Assembly (NCBI GenBank): GCA_000171875.1
Contig: ABHI01000001.1
Span: forward strand, 62,001-126,000
Length of the DNA: 64,000 nucleotides
Direction: 5' to 3'
From: Flavobacteriales bacterium ALC-1
GTDB taxonomy: Bacteria > Bacteroidota > Bacteroidia > Flavobacteriales > Flavobacteriaceae
In this document: in pieces, positions 1 to 8,180 of the stretch
Position numbering within the stretch: the stretch's first letter is position 1
Layout of the letters: each line of letters begins with the position of its first letter
The notes under the pieces: model-generated
The model's input: the letters and a program-made list of their open reading frames with translations, nothing else
Databases searched by the model: none
What the model was told of the DNA's origin: nothing
Translations under genes and position numbers: made by a program

Positions 1-2
1 AG

Positions 3-1604
3 TTCAATGCGAAATTTGGAGCACTTATAGATGAGAAAAAAGAAGAATTCGTCACAGATGGTGGCAATGAATTAGATTTCTATTATACAAACGATCAAAA
101 AAAATTATTCAACTCACTTTTTAAAGAATACAAGCAGTCTATTAATGCTTACTATAAAGAAAGAGAACAAAACTTAAAGCAAAATCTTGAAAATAGGTTA
201 GCTATTATAGAAGATATTAAAGGCTTACTCACTGTTGAAGAAAACATGGGTACAACCTATAAAACATTTAAAGAACTACAAGAAAAGTGGAGAAATGCTG
301 GTCCAATTCCAAGAGACAAATACAATAATGCTTGGAATACCTATCATCACCATGTAGAACGTTTTTATGACTTCTTACATCTCAATAACGATTTGCGAGA
401 TATGGACTTTAAGCACAACTATGATCAAAAAATAAAAATCATAGAACGTGCTGAAGAATTAGCAAAAGACGAAAACACTAATCGCTCGTTTAGAGAACTT
501 CAAGTTTTACATAAGCTTTGGAAAGAAGAGCTCGGTCCTGTTGGCAAAGCACACAGAGAAGAAATCTGGGAGCGTTTTAGCAAAGCAACAAAAACCATAC
601 ACGATAAGCGACAAGCTTATTATGCAGATATGGATAAAGCACATGAAAAAAACCTAGTGCGTAAAGAAGAAATTATAGCGCAAATTAATGCTGTAAATGA
701 AGACACTTCAAGTTCTCATGGTGCTTGGCAGAAAAAAATAAAAACAATAGAAAAATTAAGAGAAGACTTTTTTAATGCTGGTAAAGTACCTATTAAGGTT
801 AACGAAGCAACTTGGGGAAAATTTAAAGATGCGGTTAGAACCTTTAATCGTAGTAAAAATCATTTTTATAAAGATTTAAAGAAAGACCAATACGAAAATC
901 TTAAGAAGAAAAAGGAATTAATAGTAATTGCTGAAGACAATAAAGACAGTGAGGATTTTAAGACTGTAACTCCTTTGATGAAGAAAATTCAGAACGATTG
1001 GAAAAAAATTGGTCATGTACCAAGGCGTGACAGCGATAAGATTTGGAAACAGTTTAAAGGAGCATGTAATCACTATTTTGACAGAATGCATGCTGAACGT
1101 AAAGCTAAAGATCAGCATTTATATGATGCCTTTGACAAAAAAGTAAAACTTCTCGATGCATTAAAAGCATTAGAACTTACGGAAGACCCAAAAGCAGATA
1201 TAAAAATACTGCAGTCTAAAATTTCTGAATGGAAAGAGATAGGCTACGTACCACAAAATAAGCGCTATATAGATGGTAAATTCTATAAAGCTATTGATGA
1301 TGCTTTTGATAAGTTAAAAATGGACAAGGCAAAACTAGAAATGATAAAGTTTGACAGCAAACTTGAAAATCTAGCCAATCCGGAAGACACAAGATTACTT
1401 GATAACGAACAAAACTTTATTCGCAAAAAGATTAGCGAAGTACAAGGAGAAATTACACAATTAGAAAACAATCTTCAGTTTTTCTCTAATGTAGATTCTG
1501 ATAATCCATTAGTAAAAGATGTACATAAAAACATTTCAAACCACAAAAAGCAATTAGATACTTGGAAAGCGAAGCTAACTAAGGTTCGTGGGATGTATAG
1601 CTAA
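3..1604 (+). CDS. DUF349 domain-containing protein (5' end outside window)
   Basis: The reading frame is open from the window edge, so the ATG at 246 is internal and the real start lies upstream. The visible 533 residues are highly charged and helical, built from DUF349-type repeats of about 70-75 residues with recurring W-K/R-x-G-x-V/I-P motifs (for example EKWRNAGPIPR, NDWKKIGHVPRR, SEWKEIGYVPQN) followed by W-x-x-F. The C-terminal 70 residues look like coiled coil. DUF349 proteins are common in Bacteroidota; their molecular role is not established and I infer none. The downstream hairpin at 1820-1850 may terminate its transcript. Confidence 0.85.
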   Translation, partial: FNAKFGALIDEKKEEFVTDGGNELDFYYTNDQKKLFNSLFKEYKQSINAYYKEREQNLKQNLENRLAIIEDIKGLLTVEENMGTTYKTFKELQEKWRNAGPIPRDKYNNAWNTYHHHVERFYDFLHLNNDLRDMDFKHNYDQKIKIIERAEELAKDENTNRSFRELQVLHKLWKEELGPVGKAHREEIWERFSKATKTIHDKRQAYYADMDKAHEKNLVRKEEIIAQINAVNEDTSSSHGAWQKKIKTIEKLREDFFNAGKVPIKVNEATWGKFKDAVRTFNRSKNHFYKDLKKDQYENLKKKKELIVIAEDNKDSEDFKTVTPLMKKIQNDWKKIGHVPRRDSDKIWKQFKGACNHYFDRMHAERKAKDQHLYDAFDKKVKLLDALKALELTEDPKADIKILQSKISEWKEIGYVPQNKRYIDGKFYKAIDDAFDKLKMDKAKLEMIKFDSKLENLANPEDTRLLDNEQNFIRKKISEVQGEITQLENNLQFFSNVDSDNPLVKDVHKNISNHKKQLDTWKAKLTKVRGMYS

Positions 1605-1819
1605 TTAGGGATAAAAATTATTAGGAAATTTTAGTATTGCATCTCCGCCTGCAGCGTATGTTACTTATAATTGGGTAATGTCCGAGCTAAATAGTGGATT
1701 TGATTGGTTTAAATAATCAACCTTAACATTTTTAATTACACATAGTCACTAGTGTAATTGGACAAGCATTAAAAATCAAGGAGAAGCTGAATAACTTTAA
1801 TTTAGATTCCTAAAATATC

Positions 1820-1850
1820 AAAACCCATCTGATTCTAACAGATGGGTTTT
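1820..1850. terminator. Bidirectional intrinsic terminator
   Basis: A perfect 12-bp stem (AAAACCCATCTG / CAGATGGGTTTT) with a 7-nt loop. The A-run and T-run at its two ends let it work on either strand. It sits between the convergent DUF349 gene and mazG, 216 bp past the DUF349 stop. Confidence 0.8.
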
Positions 1851-2045
1851 GCCCTAACTAAACTAAATTAACCTTAATTACAACCGCTTAAAATAATAAT
1901 TAAGATCTCCTACTAAGATTATAAAAACGTTTTTTGCTTTTATATACAGTATTTACGCACAGAATTAAATTTTGGATGTTTGATTTGTGATTTTTAGAAA
2001 TTTTTAACATATCGCTTGTGATTTCTAAATAAAAACAACTCATTT

Positions 2046-2070
2046 GTCATTACAGCGAAGGCAGGAATGA
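2046..2070. repeat. Fragment of a dispersed GCGAAGGCAGGAAT-type repeat
   Basis: The sequence GTCATTACAGCGAAGGCAGG and the following AATGA resemble the short dispersed element 'GTCATTCCTGCGAAxGCAGGAAT' familiar from many bacterial genomes, with the left half degenerated. It lies 10 bp past the mazG stop. Recognition is from memory of the motif, without a search. Confidence 0.4.
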
Positions 2071-2079
2071 TAGAAAAAT

Positions 2080-2853
2080 TTATAAAGATTTAGCCTCTTC
2101 CCAAAAGATATCCATTTCAGAAAGTGTCATATCTTTTAAAGATTTATTTAAGTCTTTGGCTTTACTTTCAAGGTACTGAAAGCGTTTTATAAATTTTTTG
2201 TTGGTGCGCTCTAAAGCGTTTTCTGGATTTACTTTTAGGAAACGTGCATAGTTAATCATAGAGAATAAAACATCACCGAATTCGCTCTCTATTTTATCCT
2301 GATTCCCTTTTGCTATTTCTACTTTAAGCTCTCCCAACTCCTCCACTACTTTTTCGAAGACTTGTTCTGGATGTTCCCAATCAAAACCTACTCCAGCTAC
2401 CTTATCTTGAATACGATTGGCCTTTACCATAGATGGCAAACTTTTTGGCACTCCTTCTAGCACACTTTTTTTACCTTCTTTAAGTTTTAATTGTTCCCAA
2501 TTACGCTTAACGTCCTCTTCATTTTCAACTTTTACATCTCCATAAATATGAGGATGACGATCTACAAGTTTATCGCAAATACTATTGCATACTTCAGTAA
2601 TATCAAAGTCATTGGTTTCACTTCCTATTTTGGCATAAAAAACAATGTGAAGCAATACATCACCCAGTTCCTTTTTTACTTCATCTAAATCATTATCAAG
2701 TATAGCATCACCAAGCTCGTAAACTTCTTCAATAGTCAGATGACGTAATGATTCCAAAGTTTGTTTTTTATCCCACGGACATTGCTCTCGCAACTCATCC
2801 ATAATAATCAACAAACGTTCAAAAGCTTTTAATTGAGTAGTTTTATCAGACAT
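2080..2853 (-). CDS. mazG: Nucleoside triphosphate pyrophosphohydrolase MazG
   Basis: MazG hydrolyses (d)NTPs to NMP and pyrophosphate in the cytoplasm as a house-cleaning enzyme. The 257-residue length is that of the tandem-domain family. The first domain carries CPWDKKQTLESLRHLTIEEVYEL, with the metal-binding EExxE helix followed by ELGDVLLHIVFYA. The second domain repeats the pattern (EELGELKVEI, then EFGDVLFSMINYAR). The sequence NRIQDKVAGVGFDW before the second domain is typical of MazG. The ATG is 2 bp after the DUF5606 stop, so it is the last gene of the ruvX-def-DUF5606-mazG operon and probably translationally coupled. Confidence 0.95.
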   Translation of the reverse strand: MSDKTTQLKAFERLLIIMDELREQCPWDKKQTLESLRHLTIEEVYELGDAILDNDLDEVKKELGDVLLHIVFYAKIGSETNDFDITEVCNSICDKLVDRHPHIYGDVKVENEEDVKRNWEQLKLKEGKKSVLEGVPKSLPSMVKANRIQDKVAGVGFDWEHPEQVFEKVVEELGELKVEIAKGNQDKIESEFGDVLFSMINYARFLKVNPENALERTNKKFIKRFQYLESKAKDLNKSLKDMTLSEMDIFWEEAKSL

Positions 2854-2855
2854 GT

Positions 2856-3284
2856 TTATTCTTCCTCAGAAGTATCTTTGTCTTCATTAGATTCTTCTAA
2901 TGCATCTAAAAGGTTATTTTTTTGCAGTAAATTATACCATTGCACCACTTTCTTAATATCAGAAGGATATACACGGTCTTCATCATAATCTGGTAAAACC
3001 TCAAAGAAAAATTCCTCCAAAGTATCTTTTCCGTCTTTATGGCTAATAGATGTTTGGTTACCATTCTCTTTATCTTTAACTTTTTTAAGCACATCTCTTA
3101 ATGGCACTTCTTCAGTTAAAGTATAAATAGCAATTTCACTAAGAATACTAATGTTGCTATGTGCACCAACAGTAATTCTTTTTTTATCGATTAAAGATTC
3201 TACAACAGCTCCTGTTCTTGTCTGTGTAACGATTTGGTATAATCCTGGTTTCCCAGAAACGGATAAAATTTTATCTAAACTCAT
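2856..3284 (-). CDS. DUF5606 domain-containing protein
   Basis: A 142-residue cytoplasmic protein of the Bacteroidota family DUF5606, recognised by its N-terminus (LDKILSVSGKPGLYQIV, then RTGAVVESLIDKKR and a conserved SNISILSEIAIYT segment). The first 70 residues would form a small beta-rich fold; the tail is acidic and ends in EEE. It lies 10 bp after def and 2 bp before mazG. The tie to peptide deformylase and mazG is positional; the biochemical function is unknown and I do not propose one. Confidence 0.85.
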   Translation of the reverse strand: MSLDKILSVSGKPGLYQIVTQTRTGAVVESLIDKKRITVGAHSNISILSEIAIYTLTEEVPLRDVLKKVKDKENGNQTSISHKDGKDTLEEFFFEVLPDYDEDRVYPSDIKKVVQWYNLLQKNNLLDALEESNEDKDTSEEE

Positions 3285-3294
3285 ATATAATTAA

Positions 3295-3885
3295 TTAACG
3301 TTTTTTGCTCATAGCAGGGAAACGCATTCTATAATCTATTTTAATCTTACCTTTTGAAATGTTAGTAAGCTTTCCTTTTATTAAACGCTTTTTAAACGAT
3401 GATAGCTTGTCTGTAAACAAAACACCTTCAATATGGTCATACTCATGCTGAATTACTCTAGCAATTAAACCATCATACTCTTCAATATGTATTTCAAAAT
3501 TTTCATCTTGATATTGAATTTTAATCTTTGGTTGTCTAAAAACGTCTTCCCTTACATCTGGAATACTTAAACAACCTTCATTAAAAGCCCACTCATCACC
3601 TTCTTCTTCTAAAATCTGGGCATTAATAAAAGTCTTTTTGAAGTTTTTAAGTTGTTCTTGTTCTTCTTCAGAAAAACTTTCGTCTTCAGCAAAAGGTTCT
3701 GTGTCTACTAAAAATAAACGAATAGGCAATCCAATTTGTGGAGCTGCTAATCCTACACCATACGCACCATACATAGTCTCGTACATGTTTTCTATAAGTT
3801 CATTTAACTTAGGATAATCCTTATCAATATCCTTAGCTTTTTTCTTTAAAACGGCATCGCCATATGCAACGATTGGTAATATCAT
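3295..3885 (-). CDS. def: Peptide deformylase
   Basis: Removes the N-formyl group from nascent proteins as they leave the ribosome, using an active-site metal. All three family motifs are present: GVGLAAPQIG, EGCLSIP (metal-ligand Cys) and QHEYDHIEG (HExxH-type His ligands and catalytic Glu). The length, 196 residues, is normal; the segment between motifs 1 and 2 carries an acidic insertion (DESFSEEEQEQ) as in many Bacteroidota deformylases. It has its own TAnnTTTG promoter element at 3906-3913 in the 38-bp gap after ruvX, so it need not rely only on read-through. Confidence 0.97.
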   Translation of the reverse strand: MILPIVAYGDAVLKKKAKDIDKDYPKLNELIENMYETMYGAYGVGLAAPQIGLPIRLFLVDTEPFAEDESFSEEEQEQLKNFKKTFINAQILEEEGDEWAFNEGCLSIPDVREDVFRQPKIKIQYQDENFEIHIEEYDGLIARVIQHEYDHIEGVLFTDKLSSFKKRLIKGKLTNISKGKIKIDYRMRFPAMSKKR

Positions 3886-3905
3886 GTTTTGTTTATTTTC
3901 GGATG

Positions 3906-3913
3906 CAAAAGTA
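3906..3913 (-). promoter_or_regulatory. -7 promoter element (TACTTTTG) for def
   Basis: It matches the Bacteroidota -7 consensus TAnnTTTG on the minus strand, 20 bp upstream of the def ATG, in the ruvX-def spacer. No clear -33 TTG was seen at the usual distance. Confidence 0.5.
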
Positions 3914-3923
3914 CAATTCTTAT

Positions 3924-4337
3924 TTAAGATTGTGAAGTCAAATAGCTCTGTAAAATCAATGTTGCACTAATCTCGTCTATCAATGCTTTATTTTGACGTT
4001 GTTTTTTCTTTAAACCGCTATCAATCATGGTTTGAAAAGCCATTTTAGACGTAAAACGCTCATCCACACGTTCAATAGGAATATGAGGAATTGCTTTAGT
4101 TAGTATTTCTAAAAATTTCTTGATATAAACTTCACTTTCTGAGGCTGTGTTATCCATTTGTTTGGGTAAACCAACAACAAATTTCTCAACAGACTCTGTG
4201 TCTACATAGTTCTTTAGAAAAGGCACAAGTTCTTTAGTTTCAACTGTTGTTAAACCAGAGGCTATAATTTGCATCTCGTCAGTCACAGCTAATCCTGTTC
4301 GTTTTGTTCCATAATCAATGGCTAAAATTCGTCCCAT
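3924..4337 (-). CDS. ruvX: Holliday junction resolvase RuvX (YqgF family)
   Basis: An RNase H-fold protein of the YqgF/RuvX family, which acts on branched DNA and, in some bacteria, on pre-16S rRNA. The first strand GRILAIDYGTKRTGLAVTD carries the first catalytic Asp; VGLPKQMDNTAS and the RVDERFTSKMA segment with conserved Asp/Glu follow; the C-terminus has the usual DEISATLILQSYL helix. I chose the ATG at 4337 (137 residues). A TTG at 4346 would sit inside the -7 element TATCTTTG at 4344-4351, so it cannot be the start of a transcript from that promoter. First gene of the ruvX-def-DUF5606-mazG operon. Confidence 0.93.
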   Translation of the reverse strand: MGRILAIDYGTKRTGLAVTDEMQIIASGLTTVETKELVPFLKNYVDTESVEKFVVGLPKQMDNTASESEVYIKKFLEILTKAIPHIPIERVDERFTSKMAFQTMIDSGLKKKQRQNKALIDEISATLILQSYLTSQS

Positions 4338-4343
4338 ATTTTG

Positions 4344-4351
4344 CAAAGATA
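4344..4351 (-). promoter_or_regulatory. ruvX promoter (-7 TATCTTTG)
   Basis: The minus strand reads TTG, 17 nt, then TATCTTTG, matching the flavobacterial promoter pattern TTG-N17-23-TAnnTTTG. The -7 element ends 6 nt before the chosen ATG, implying a very short or absent leader. The upstream TTG overlaps the U-tract of the terminator at 4371-4404, so the two signals are fused. Confidence 0.7.
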
Positions 4352-4370
4352 CAACAGAAGTTAATTAGCA

Positions 4371-4513
4371 AATAAAAAAACGCACCTTAAAAAAGATGCG
4401 TTTTATATAATCAACTTTAATCAATCATATTTATGATTTTATTCCCTCTAAAAAATAAATCATTTTATCAATCACTTATAAGACACCATATTTTTAAATA
4501 GGTCACATTTATA
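4371..4513 (-). ncRNA. Candidate small RNA unit 2, with its own terminator
   Basis: On the minus strand a conserved 29-bp box (4482-4510) is followed, about 78 nt later, by a terminator: 12-nt arms at 4377-4388 and 4393-4404 and a seven-U run. One arm position pairs as G-U only in the minus-strand RNA and is a C-A mismatch on the plus strand, which fixes the direction. No start codon opens a frame here. The unit is a tandem neighbour of the one at 4522-4660. It could also be a cis element or a mobile-element relic. Confidence 0.45.
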
Positions 4514-4521
4514 TAAATCCT

Positions 4522-4660
4522 AAAAAAAGAAAACCCCTAAACTTAAGGGGAAGGGGTTTTCATAAATTAGCTATTAATTAAATTCTCAGATATATTATAA
4601 AAAATATCATCCTATTCAACTACTATTATGACACCGCTTTTTTTAATAGGTCACATTTTT
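4522..4660 (-). ncRNA. Candidate small RNA unit 1, with its own terminator
   Basis: The 29-bp box at 4630-4658 matches the box of unit 2 at 25 of 29 positions without gaps. About 69 nt further on the minus strand is a perfect 10-bp stem (GAAAACCCCT / AGGGGTTTTC, 4529-4561) followed by seven Us. On the plus strand no U-run follows, so transcription is to the left. The sequence between box and terminator differs from unit 2, as in small-RNA families with a shared 5' end. No plausible coding frame was found. Confidence 0.45.
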
Positions 4661-4695
4661 TATAAAAAGAATTTTAGCTTCAATTATTATAAAAG

Positions 4696-4703
4696 TATCT
4701 TTG
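4696..4703 (+). promoter_or_regulatory. dapD promoter (-7 TATCTTTG)
   Basis: An exact TAnnTTTG element, 23 bp upstream of the dapD ATG. No TTG was found at the expected -33 position. Confidence 0.6.
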
Positions 4704-4726
4704 GTAAATAATAATTATTTAGATAC

Positions 4727-5542
4727 ATGAAACAACTACAATCTATTATAGAAAATGCTTGGAATGACCGTAGCCAACTAAAAAACAGGGTCACTATTGA
4801 TGCTATTAGAAATGTTATTGATTTAATTGATGTAGGTACGCTTAGAGTTGCTGAGCCTACTGATAATGGCTGGCAGGTAAATGAATGGGTTAAAAAGGCA
4901 GTTGTTTTATATTTTCCGATTCAGAAAATGGAAACTTTTGAAGTTGGTATTTTTGAGTATCATGATAAAATCCCATTAAAACGCAACTACGCTGATAAAG
5001 GAATACGTGTGGTACCACATGCAGTAGCAAGACATGGAGCTTACATATCGCCTGGCACTATTTTAATGCCTAGTTATGTAAATATTGGTGCTTATGTAGA
5101 TGAAGGTACTATGGTAGATACTTGGGCAACGGTTGGAAGCTGTGCTCAAATTGGTAAAAACGTACATCTTTCTGGAGGTGTTGGTATTGGTGGTGTTTTA
5201 GAGCCATTACAAGCAGCTCCAGTAATTATAGAAGATGGTGCTTTTATCGGAAGTCGTTGTATCGTTGTTGAAGGTGTACGTGTTGAAAAAGAAGCCGTTT
5301 TAGGAGCAAATGTTGTTTTAACAATGAGCACTAAAATTATTGATGTAACAGGAGATGAACCTGTTGAAACGAAAGGTGTTGTTCCTGCACGTTCTGTTGT
5401 TATACCTGGAAGTTATACTAAAACATTTAAAGCAGGAGAATTTCAAGTCCCTTGCGCTTTAATAATTGGTAAACGAAAAGAAAGCACAGATAAAAAGACA
5501 TCTTTAAATGATGCTTTACGCGAATATGATGTAGCGGTTTAG
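4727..5542 (+). CDS. dapD: 2,3,4,5-tetrahydropyridine-2,6-dicarboxylate N-succinyltransferase
   Basis: Transfers succinyl from succinyl-CoA to tetrahydrodipicolinate in the lysine/meso-diaminopimelate pathway, supplying lysine and peptidoglycan. The 271-residue length is standard. The N-terminal helical domain (IIENAWNDR) is followed by the segment RVVPHAVARHGAYI and a left-handed beta-helix of hexapeptide repeats (NIGAYVDEGTMVDTWATVGSCAQIG, then VHLSGGVGIGGVLEPLQAAPVIIED), the DapD signature region. The C-terminal tail IIGKRKESTDKKTSLNDAL is also typical. The next gene begins 1 bp after the stop, linking this metabolic gene to the glycan cluster downstream. Confidence 0.97.
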   Translation: MKQLQSIIENAWNDRSQLKNRVTIDAIRNVIDLIDVGTLRVAEPTDNGWQVNEWVKKAVVLYFPIQKMETFEVGIFEYHDKIPLKRNYADKGIRVVPHAVARHGAYISPGTILMPSYVNIGAYVDEGTMVDTWATVGSCAQIGKNVHLSGGVGIGGVLEPLQAAPVIIEDGAFIGSRCIVVEGVRVEKEAVLGANVVLTMSTKIIDVTGDEPVETKGVVPARSVVIPGSYTKTFKAGEFQVPCALIIGKRKESTDKKTSLNDALREYDVAV

Positions 5543-5543
5543 T

Positions 5544-6206
5544 ATGGAGAATATAAAAAATGTATTATGGACCGGTGGTTGGGATTCTACCTTTAGAGTT
5601 ATACAACTATATAGACTTGGAGCCACAATACAAACAATTTATATCATTGATCAAAAAAGAAAATCTTCGAATAAAGAAATAGAAGTCATTAATTCGTTAG
5701 CTGAGAAAACCCCTTTACATTTTAATCAATCTAATGGACATATACTTCCAATTAAGTATATAAAAAGAGAAAACATACCTTATAATCTTTTTTTAAAAGT
5801 AATTCATAAAATCCTGAGACGCCAAGTAGGGTTGGGCAAACAATACTATTGGTTAGCATCTTTTGCTCAGAAACATAAAAACCTTGATGTTTCATTTCAT
5901 AAAGAAGACTTAGATAAATTTTTTTCTGAAGAACAACTTATAGAAATCAAGGATGATAATTTTGGGTCTAATTGGAAAATTAATCCTAAAAAAGTAGGTT
6001 TTTTAAGAAGACAGCTTTTTAAAAACATGACCTTTCCACTAATTACGGTCACAAAACCAGAAATGAAATTTATAGCCGAAGAAAATAATTTTATCGAATT
6101 AATGGAGTTAACTTGGTTTTGTCATAAATCTACAGATAAACCATGCGGTAAATGTGCACCATGTAAACAATATGTTAGAGATGGTTTTGGTTATAGGCTA
6201 CAATAA
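5544..6206 (+). CDS. QueC-like PP-loop ATPase in glycan cluster
   Basis: A 220-residue protein with an N-terminal PP-loop (WTGGWDSTF, residues about 9-17) that binds ATP in the adenine nucleotide alpha-hydrolase superfamily. Near its C-terminus the spacing C-x7-C-x2-C-x2-C (ending PCGKCAPC) matches the zinc site of 7-cyano-7-deazaguanine synthase (QueC). The rest is not like canonical QueC, and no queuosine genes are nearby. The ATG is 1 bp past the dapD stop, so translation is probably coupled, and five glycan-type genes follow. I infer an ATP-dependent amidation or adenylation of a surface-polymer building block; the substrate is unknown. Confidence 0.7.
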   Translation: MENIKNVLWTGGWDSTFRVIQLYRLGATIQTIYIIDQKRKSSNKEIEVINSLAEKTPLHFNQSNGHILPIKYIKRENIPYNLFLKVIHKILRRQVGLGKQYYWLASFAQKHKNLDVSFHKEDLDKFFSEEQLIEIKDDNFGSNWKINPKKVGFLRRQLFKNMTFPLITVTKPEMKFIAEENNFIELMELTWFCHKSTDKPCGKCAPCKQYVRDGFGYRLQ

Positions 6207-6254
6207 AAATCACAAAAGATATCTTTATACTATATTTACTCAAACTAATAAATA

Positions 6255-7169
6255 ATGCCAAGTAACATACGTCGATTCTTCCTAAAGCAATTACGTAAAA
6301 TGCGTTCTTTACCTCCTAAATTCTATGCTAAAATTCATTACGAATACTTTACTGGCAAGAAATTAGATCTAAAAAACCCTAAAGAATTTAATGCAAAAAT
6401 AGAATGGTACAAGGTTTTTTATAGACCAAAAATCCTAAACCTAATGGTCGATAAATATGCTGTAAGAGCATATGTTGAAGAAAAAATAGGGTCAGAATAT
6501 CTCAATGAAATTTATGGCGTTTACGAGCATGCTGAAGATATACCTATTGATAAATTTCCAAATAAATTTGTAGTAAAAGCAACACATACTAGTAGCCATA
6601 ATTTAATCGTCTCAGATAAGAAGACGCTTAATAAAGGTAAAGCGGTAAAGAGGTTTAAAAAATGGTTAAGTAAAAATCAATATTATAGAATTGGTCAAGA
6701 ATGGGCATATAAAGATGTACAGCCACGACTTATCGTAGAAAAATTTTTAAAAGAAGACGATAAAACATCTCTTGTAGACTATAAGTTCTATTGCTTTGAT
6801 GGAAAAGCAAAATTTATTGACGTGCATATAGATAGAGACGAAGATCATAAACAAGGCTGTTTTGATTTAGATTACAACCTTCTACCCTTTGGTAAAAGTA
6901 AAAATTATAAAAGTATTTCTGAAGGTATAGAAAAGCCTAGTAATCTTAATGAAATGATTAGATGTTCTGAAACTTTAGCAGAAGGACTGCCTTTTGTAAG
7001 AGTTGATTTTTATTCTATTAATGGAAAAACCATCTTTGGTGAAATGACATTTTATCCATCAGATGCTAGAAAGGATTTTTATCCGGAGGAATACAATGAA
7101 ATTATAGGCGACTATTTTAAGCTTCCTAAGCTAAAGGATGGTCAAAAAGTAATTACTGAATTTAATTAG
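6255..7169 (+). CDS. TupA-like ATP-grasp protein
   Basis: A 304-residue protein of the TupA-like ATP-grasp family found in capsule and teichuronopeptide loci, where members are thought to ligate amino acids to glycans. Visible family features are the N-terminal NPKEFNAKIEWYKVFY and LMVDKYAVRAYVEEKIG, the nucleotide-binding FPNKFVVKATHTSSHNLIV, PRLIVEKFL and YKFYCFDGKAKFIDVHIDR, and the metal-binding end FVRVDFYSINGKTIFGEMTFYP. No signal peptide or membrane segment, so it is cytoplasmic. It lies 48 bp after the QueC-like gene and before a Stealth phosphotransferase, in keeping with assembly of a decorated surface glycan. Confidence 0.85.
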   Translation: MPSNIRRFFLKQLRKMRSLPPKFYAKIHYEYFTGKKLDLKNPKEFNAKIEWYKVFYRPKILNLMVDKYAVRAYVEEKIGSEYLNEIYGVYEHAEDIPIDKFPNKFVVKATHTSSHNLIVSDKKTLNKGKAVKRFKKWLSKNQYYRIGQEWAYKDVQPRLIVEKFLKEDDKTSLVDYKFYCFDGKAKFIDVHIDRDEDHKQGCFDLDYNLLPFGKSKNYKSISEGIEKPSNLNEMIRCSETLAEGLPFVRVDFYSINGKTIFGEMTFYPSDARKDFYPEEYNEIIGDYFKLPKLKDGQKVITEFN

Positions 7170-7212
7170 ATTAAATTTTATACTATCTTAATATCAATTA
7201 AGGAAACTTATT

Positions 7213-8151
7213 ATGACTAAAGACCAAGCGCAACACAAACCAATAGATGCAGTTATTCTTTGGGTGGATGGTAATGACGAAAAGCATATGACTAAGATGC
7301 TTCCTTACTTGGAAGATAAGTCAAAAATAAAGTCTAAAAAATTTAGAACGCGCTACGACCAGGTTAACGAAATTAAATTTACGATAGATTCCATCTTAAA
7401 ATTTGCACCATACATAAGAAACATCTTTGTAATTACAGACAACCAAACACCAGATTTTTTAAGTAATAGTAAAGACACATATAAAAAAGTATCTATTATA
7501 GACCATAAAGTCATTTTTAAAGGTTTCGAAGAATTTTTACCAACTTTTAATTGCAGGCCTATTGAAACATGCATGCATAGAATACCAAATTTAGCAGAGC
7601 ATTTTATCTACTTTAATGATGATTTCTTCTTAATTAATGGAACTAAGCCTAGTGATTTCTATAGAAATGGGTTTCCTGTTTTAAGAGGAAAATGGCTGAA
7701 GTTTGACAAAGATATTTTCTACAAAAAATTTAAGAAACCTAGAGTTGGTCACAAAAAAATACAACAAAAAGCGGCATTTCTTCTTGGTTTTAATAAATAC
7801 TATAATTTTAAGCATACTCCTCATCCACTGAGAAGATCAACTTTTGAAAACTATTTTAAGGAAAACCCAGATGTATTTATAGACAACATAAAGCACAAAT
7901 TTAGAAGCCCAAATCAATTTACACCACAAGGATTGGCCAATCATTTAGAAATAAAAAATAAAACTTGTCATTTTAAGAGTGATTTACAACTCATGTATTT
8001 TAGATCGTACAAAAAACCTATGTATTGGTATAAATTCAAATTAAACGTAAAAGCAAAACGAAATTTATTCCTTGGGCTACAGAGCCTAGATCGTAGCCCA
8101 CCACATATTCTAGAATATATATTGGAATGGTTAGAAAGGCGAATGAGTTAA
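7213..8151 (+). CDS. Stealth family sugar-phosphate transferase
   Basis: A 312-residue Stealth protein. These transfer sugar-1-phosphate from nucleotide sugars to build phosphodiester-linked capsular glycans, and they share a fold with animal GlcNAc-1-phosphotransferase. Conserved region 1 is DAVILWVDGNDEKH; region 2 runs from RTRYDQVNEIKFTIDSILKF through IFVITDNQTPDFL to YFNDDFFLING with its acidic cluster; region 3 is HTPHPLRRSTFENYF, then KFRSPNQFTPQGLANH. No clear region 4, which is common in short members. Cytoplasmic, in line with the flanking TupA-like and glycerophosphotransferase-like genes. Confidence 0.9.
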   Translation: MTKDQAQHKPIDAVILWVDGNDEKHMTKMLPYLEDKSKIKSKKFRTRYDQVNEIKFTIDSILKFAPYIRNIFVITDNQTPDFLSNSKDTYKKVSIIDHKVIFKGFEEFLPTFNCRPIETCMHRIPNLAEHFIYFNDDFFLINGTKPSDFYRNGFPVLRGKWLKFDKDIFYKKFKKPRVGHKKIQQKAAFLLGFNKYYNFKHTPHPLRRSTFENYFKENPDVFIDNIKHKFRSPNQFTPQGLANHLEIKNKTCHFKSDLQLMYFRSYKKPMYWYKFKLNVKAKRNLFLGLQSLDRSPPHILEYILEWLERRMS

Positions 8152-8180
8152 ACCAACAATATCTTTAAAGAAAGAATATA

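Larger units (their letters stand above)
1605..2079. other. Intergenic region between convergent DUF349 and mazG genes
   Basis: This stretch holds a perfect 8-bp inverted repeat (AATTACAC/GTGTAATT, 1734-1759), a strong bidirectional terminator (1820-1850) and a short repeat fragment (2046-2070). A short open frame ending around 1717 has no start codon. The rest is AT-rich with no gene I can support. Confidence 0.6.
4347..4726. other. Intergenic region between divergent ruvX and dapD
   Basis: This 380-bp region holds, from right to left, the dapD promoter element (4696-4703), two tandem minus-strand units each with its own terminator, and the upstream part of the ruvX promoter. No protein-coding gene is supported. 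Confidence 0.7.

Noticed and set aside
1621..1717. Short open frame with protein-like end (SIASPPAAYVTYNW, then MSELNSGFDWFK)
   Set aside because: No start codon, entered from a stop, about 33 codons only. The composition is suggestive but too little to call even a relic.
4482..4658. The two 29-bp boxes as ends of a small insertion sequence
   Set aside because: They are direct, not inverted, enclose no coding frame, and each is followed by its own terminator.
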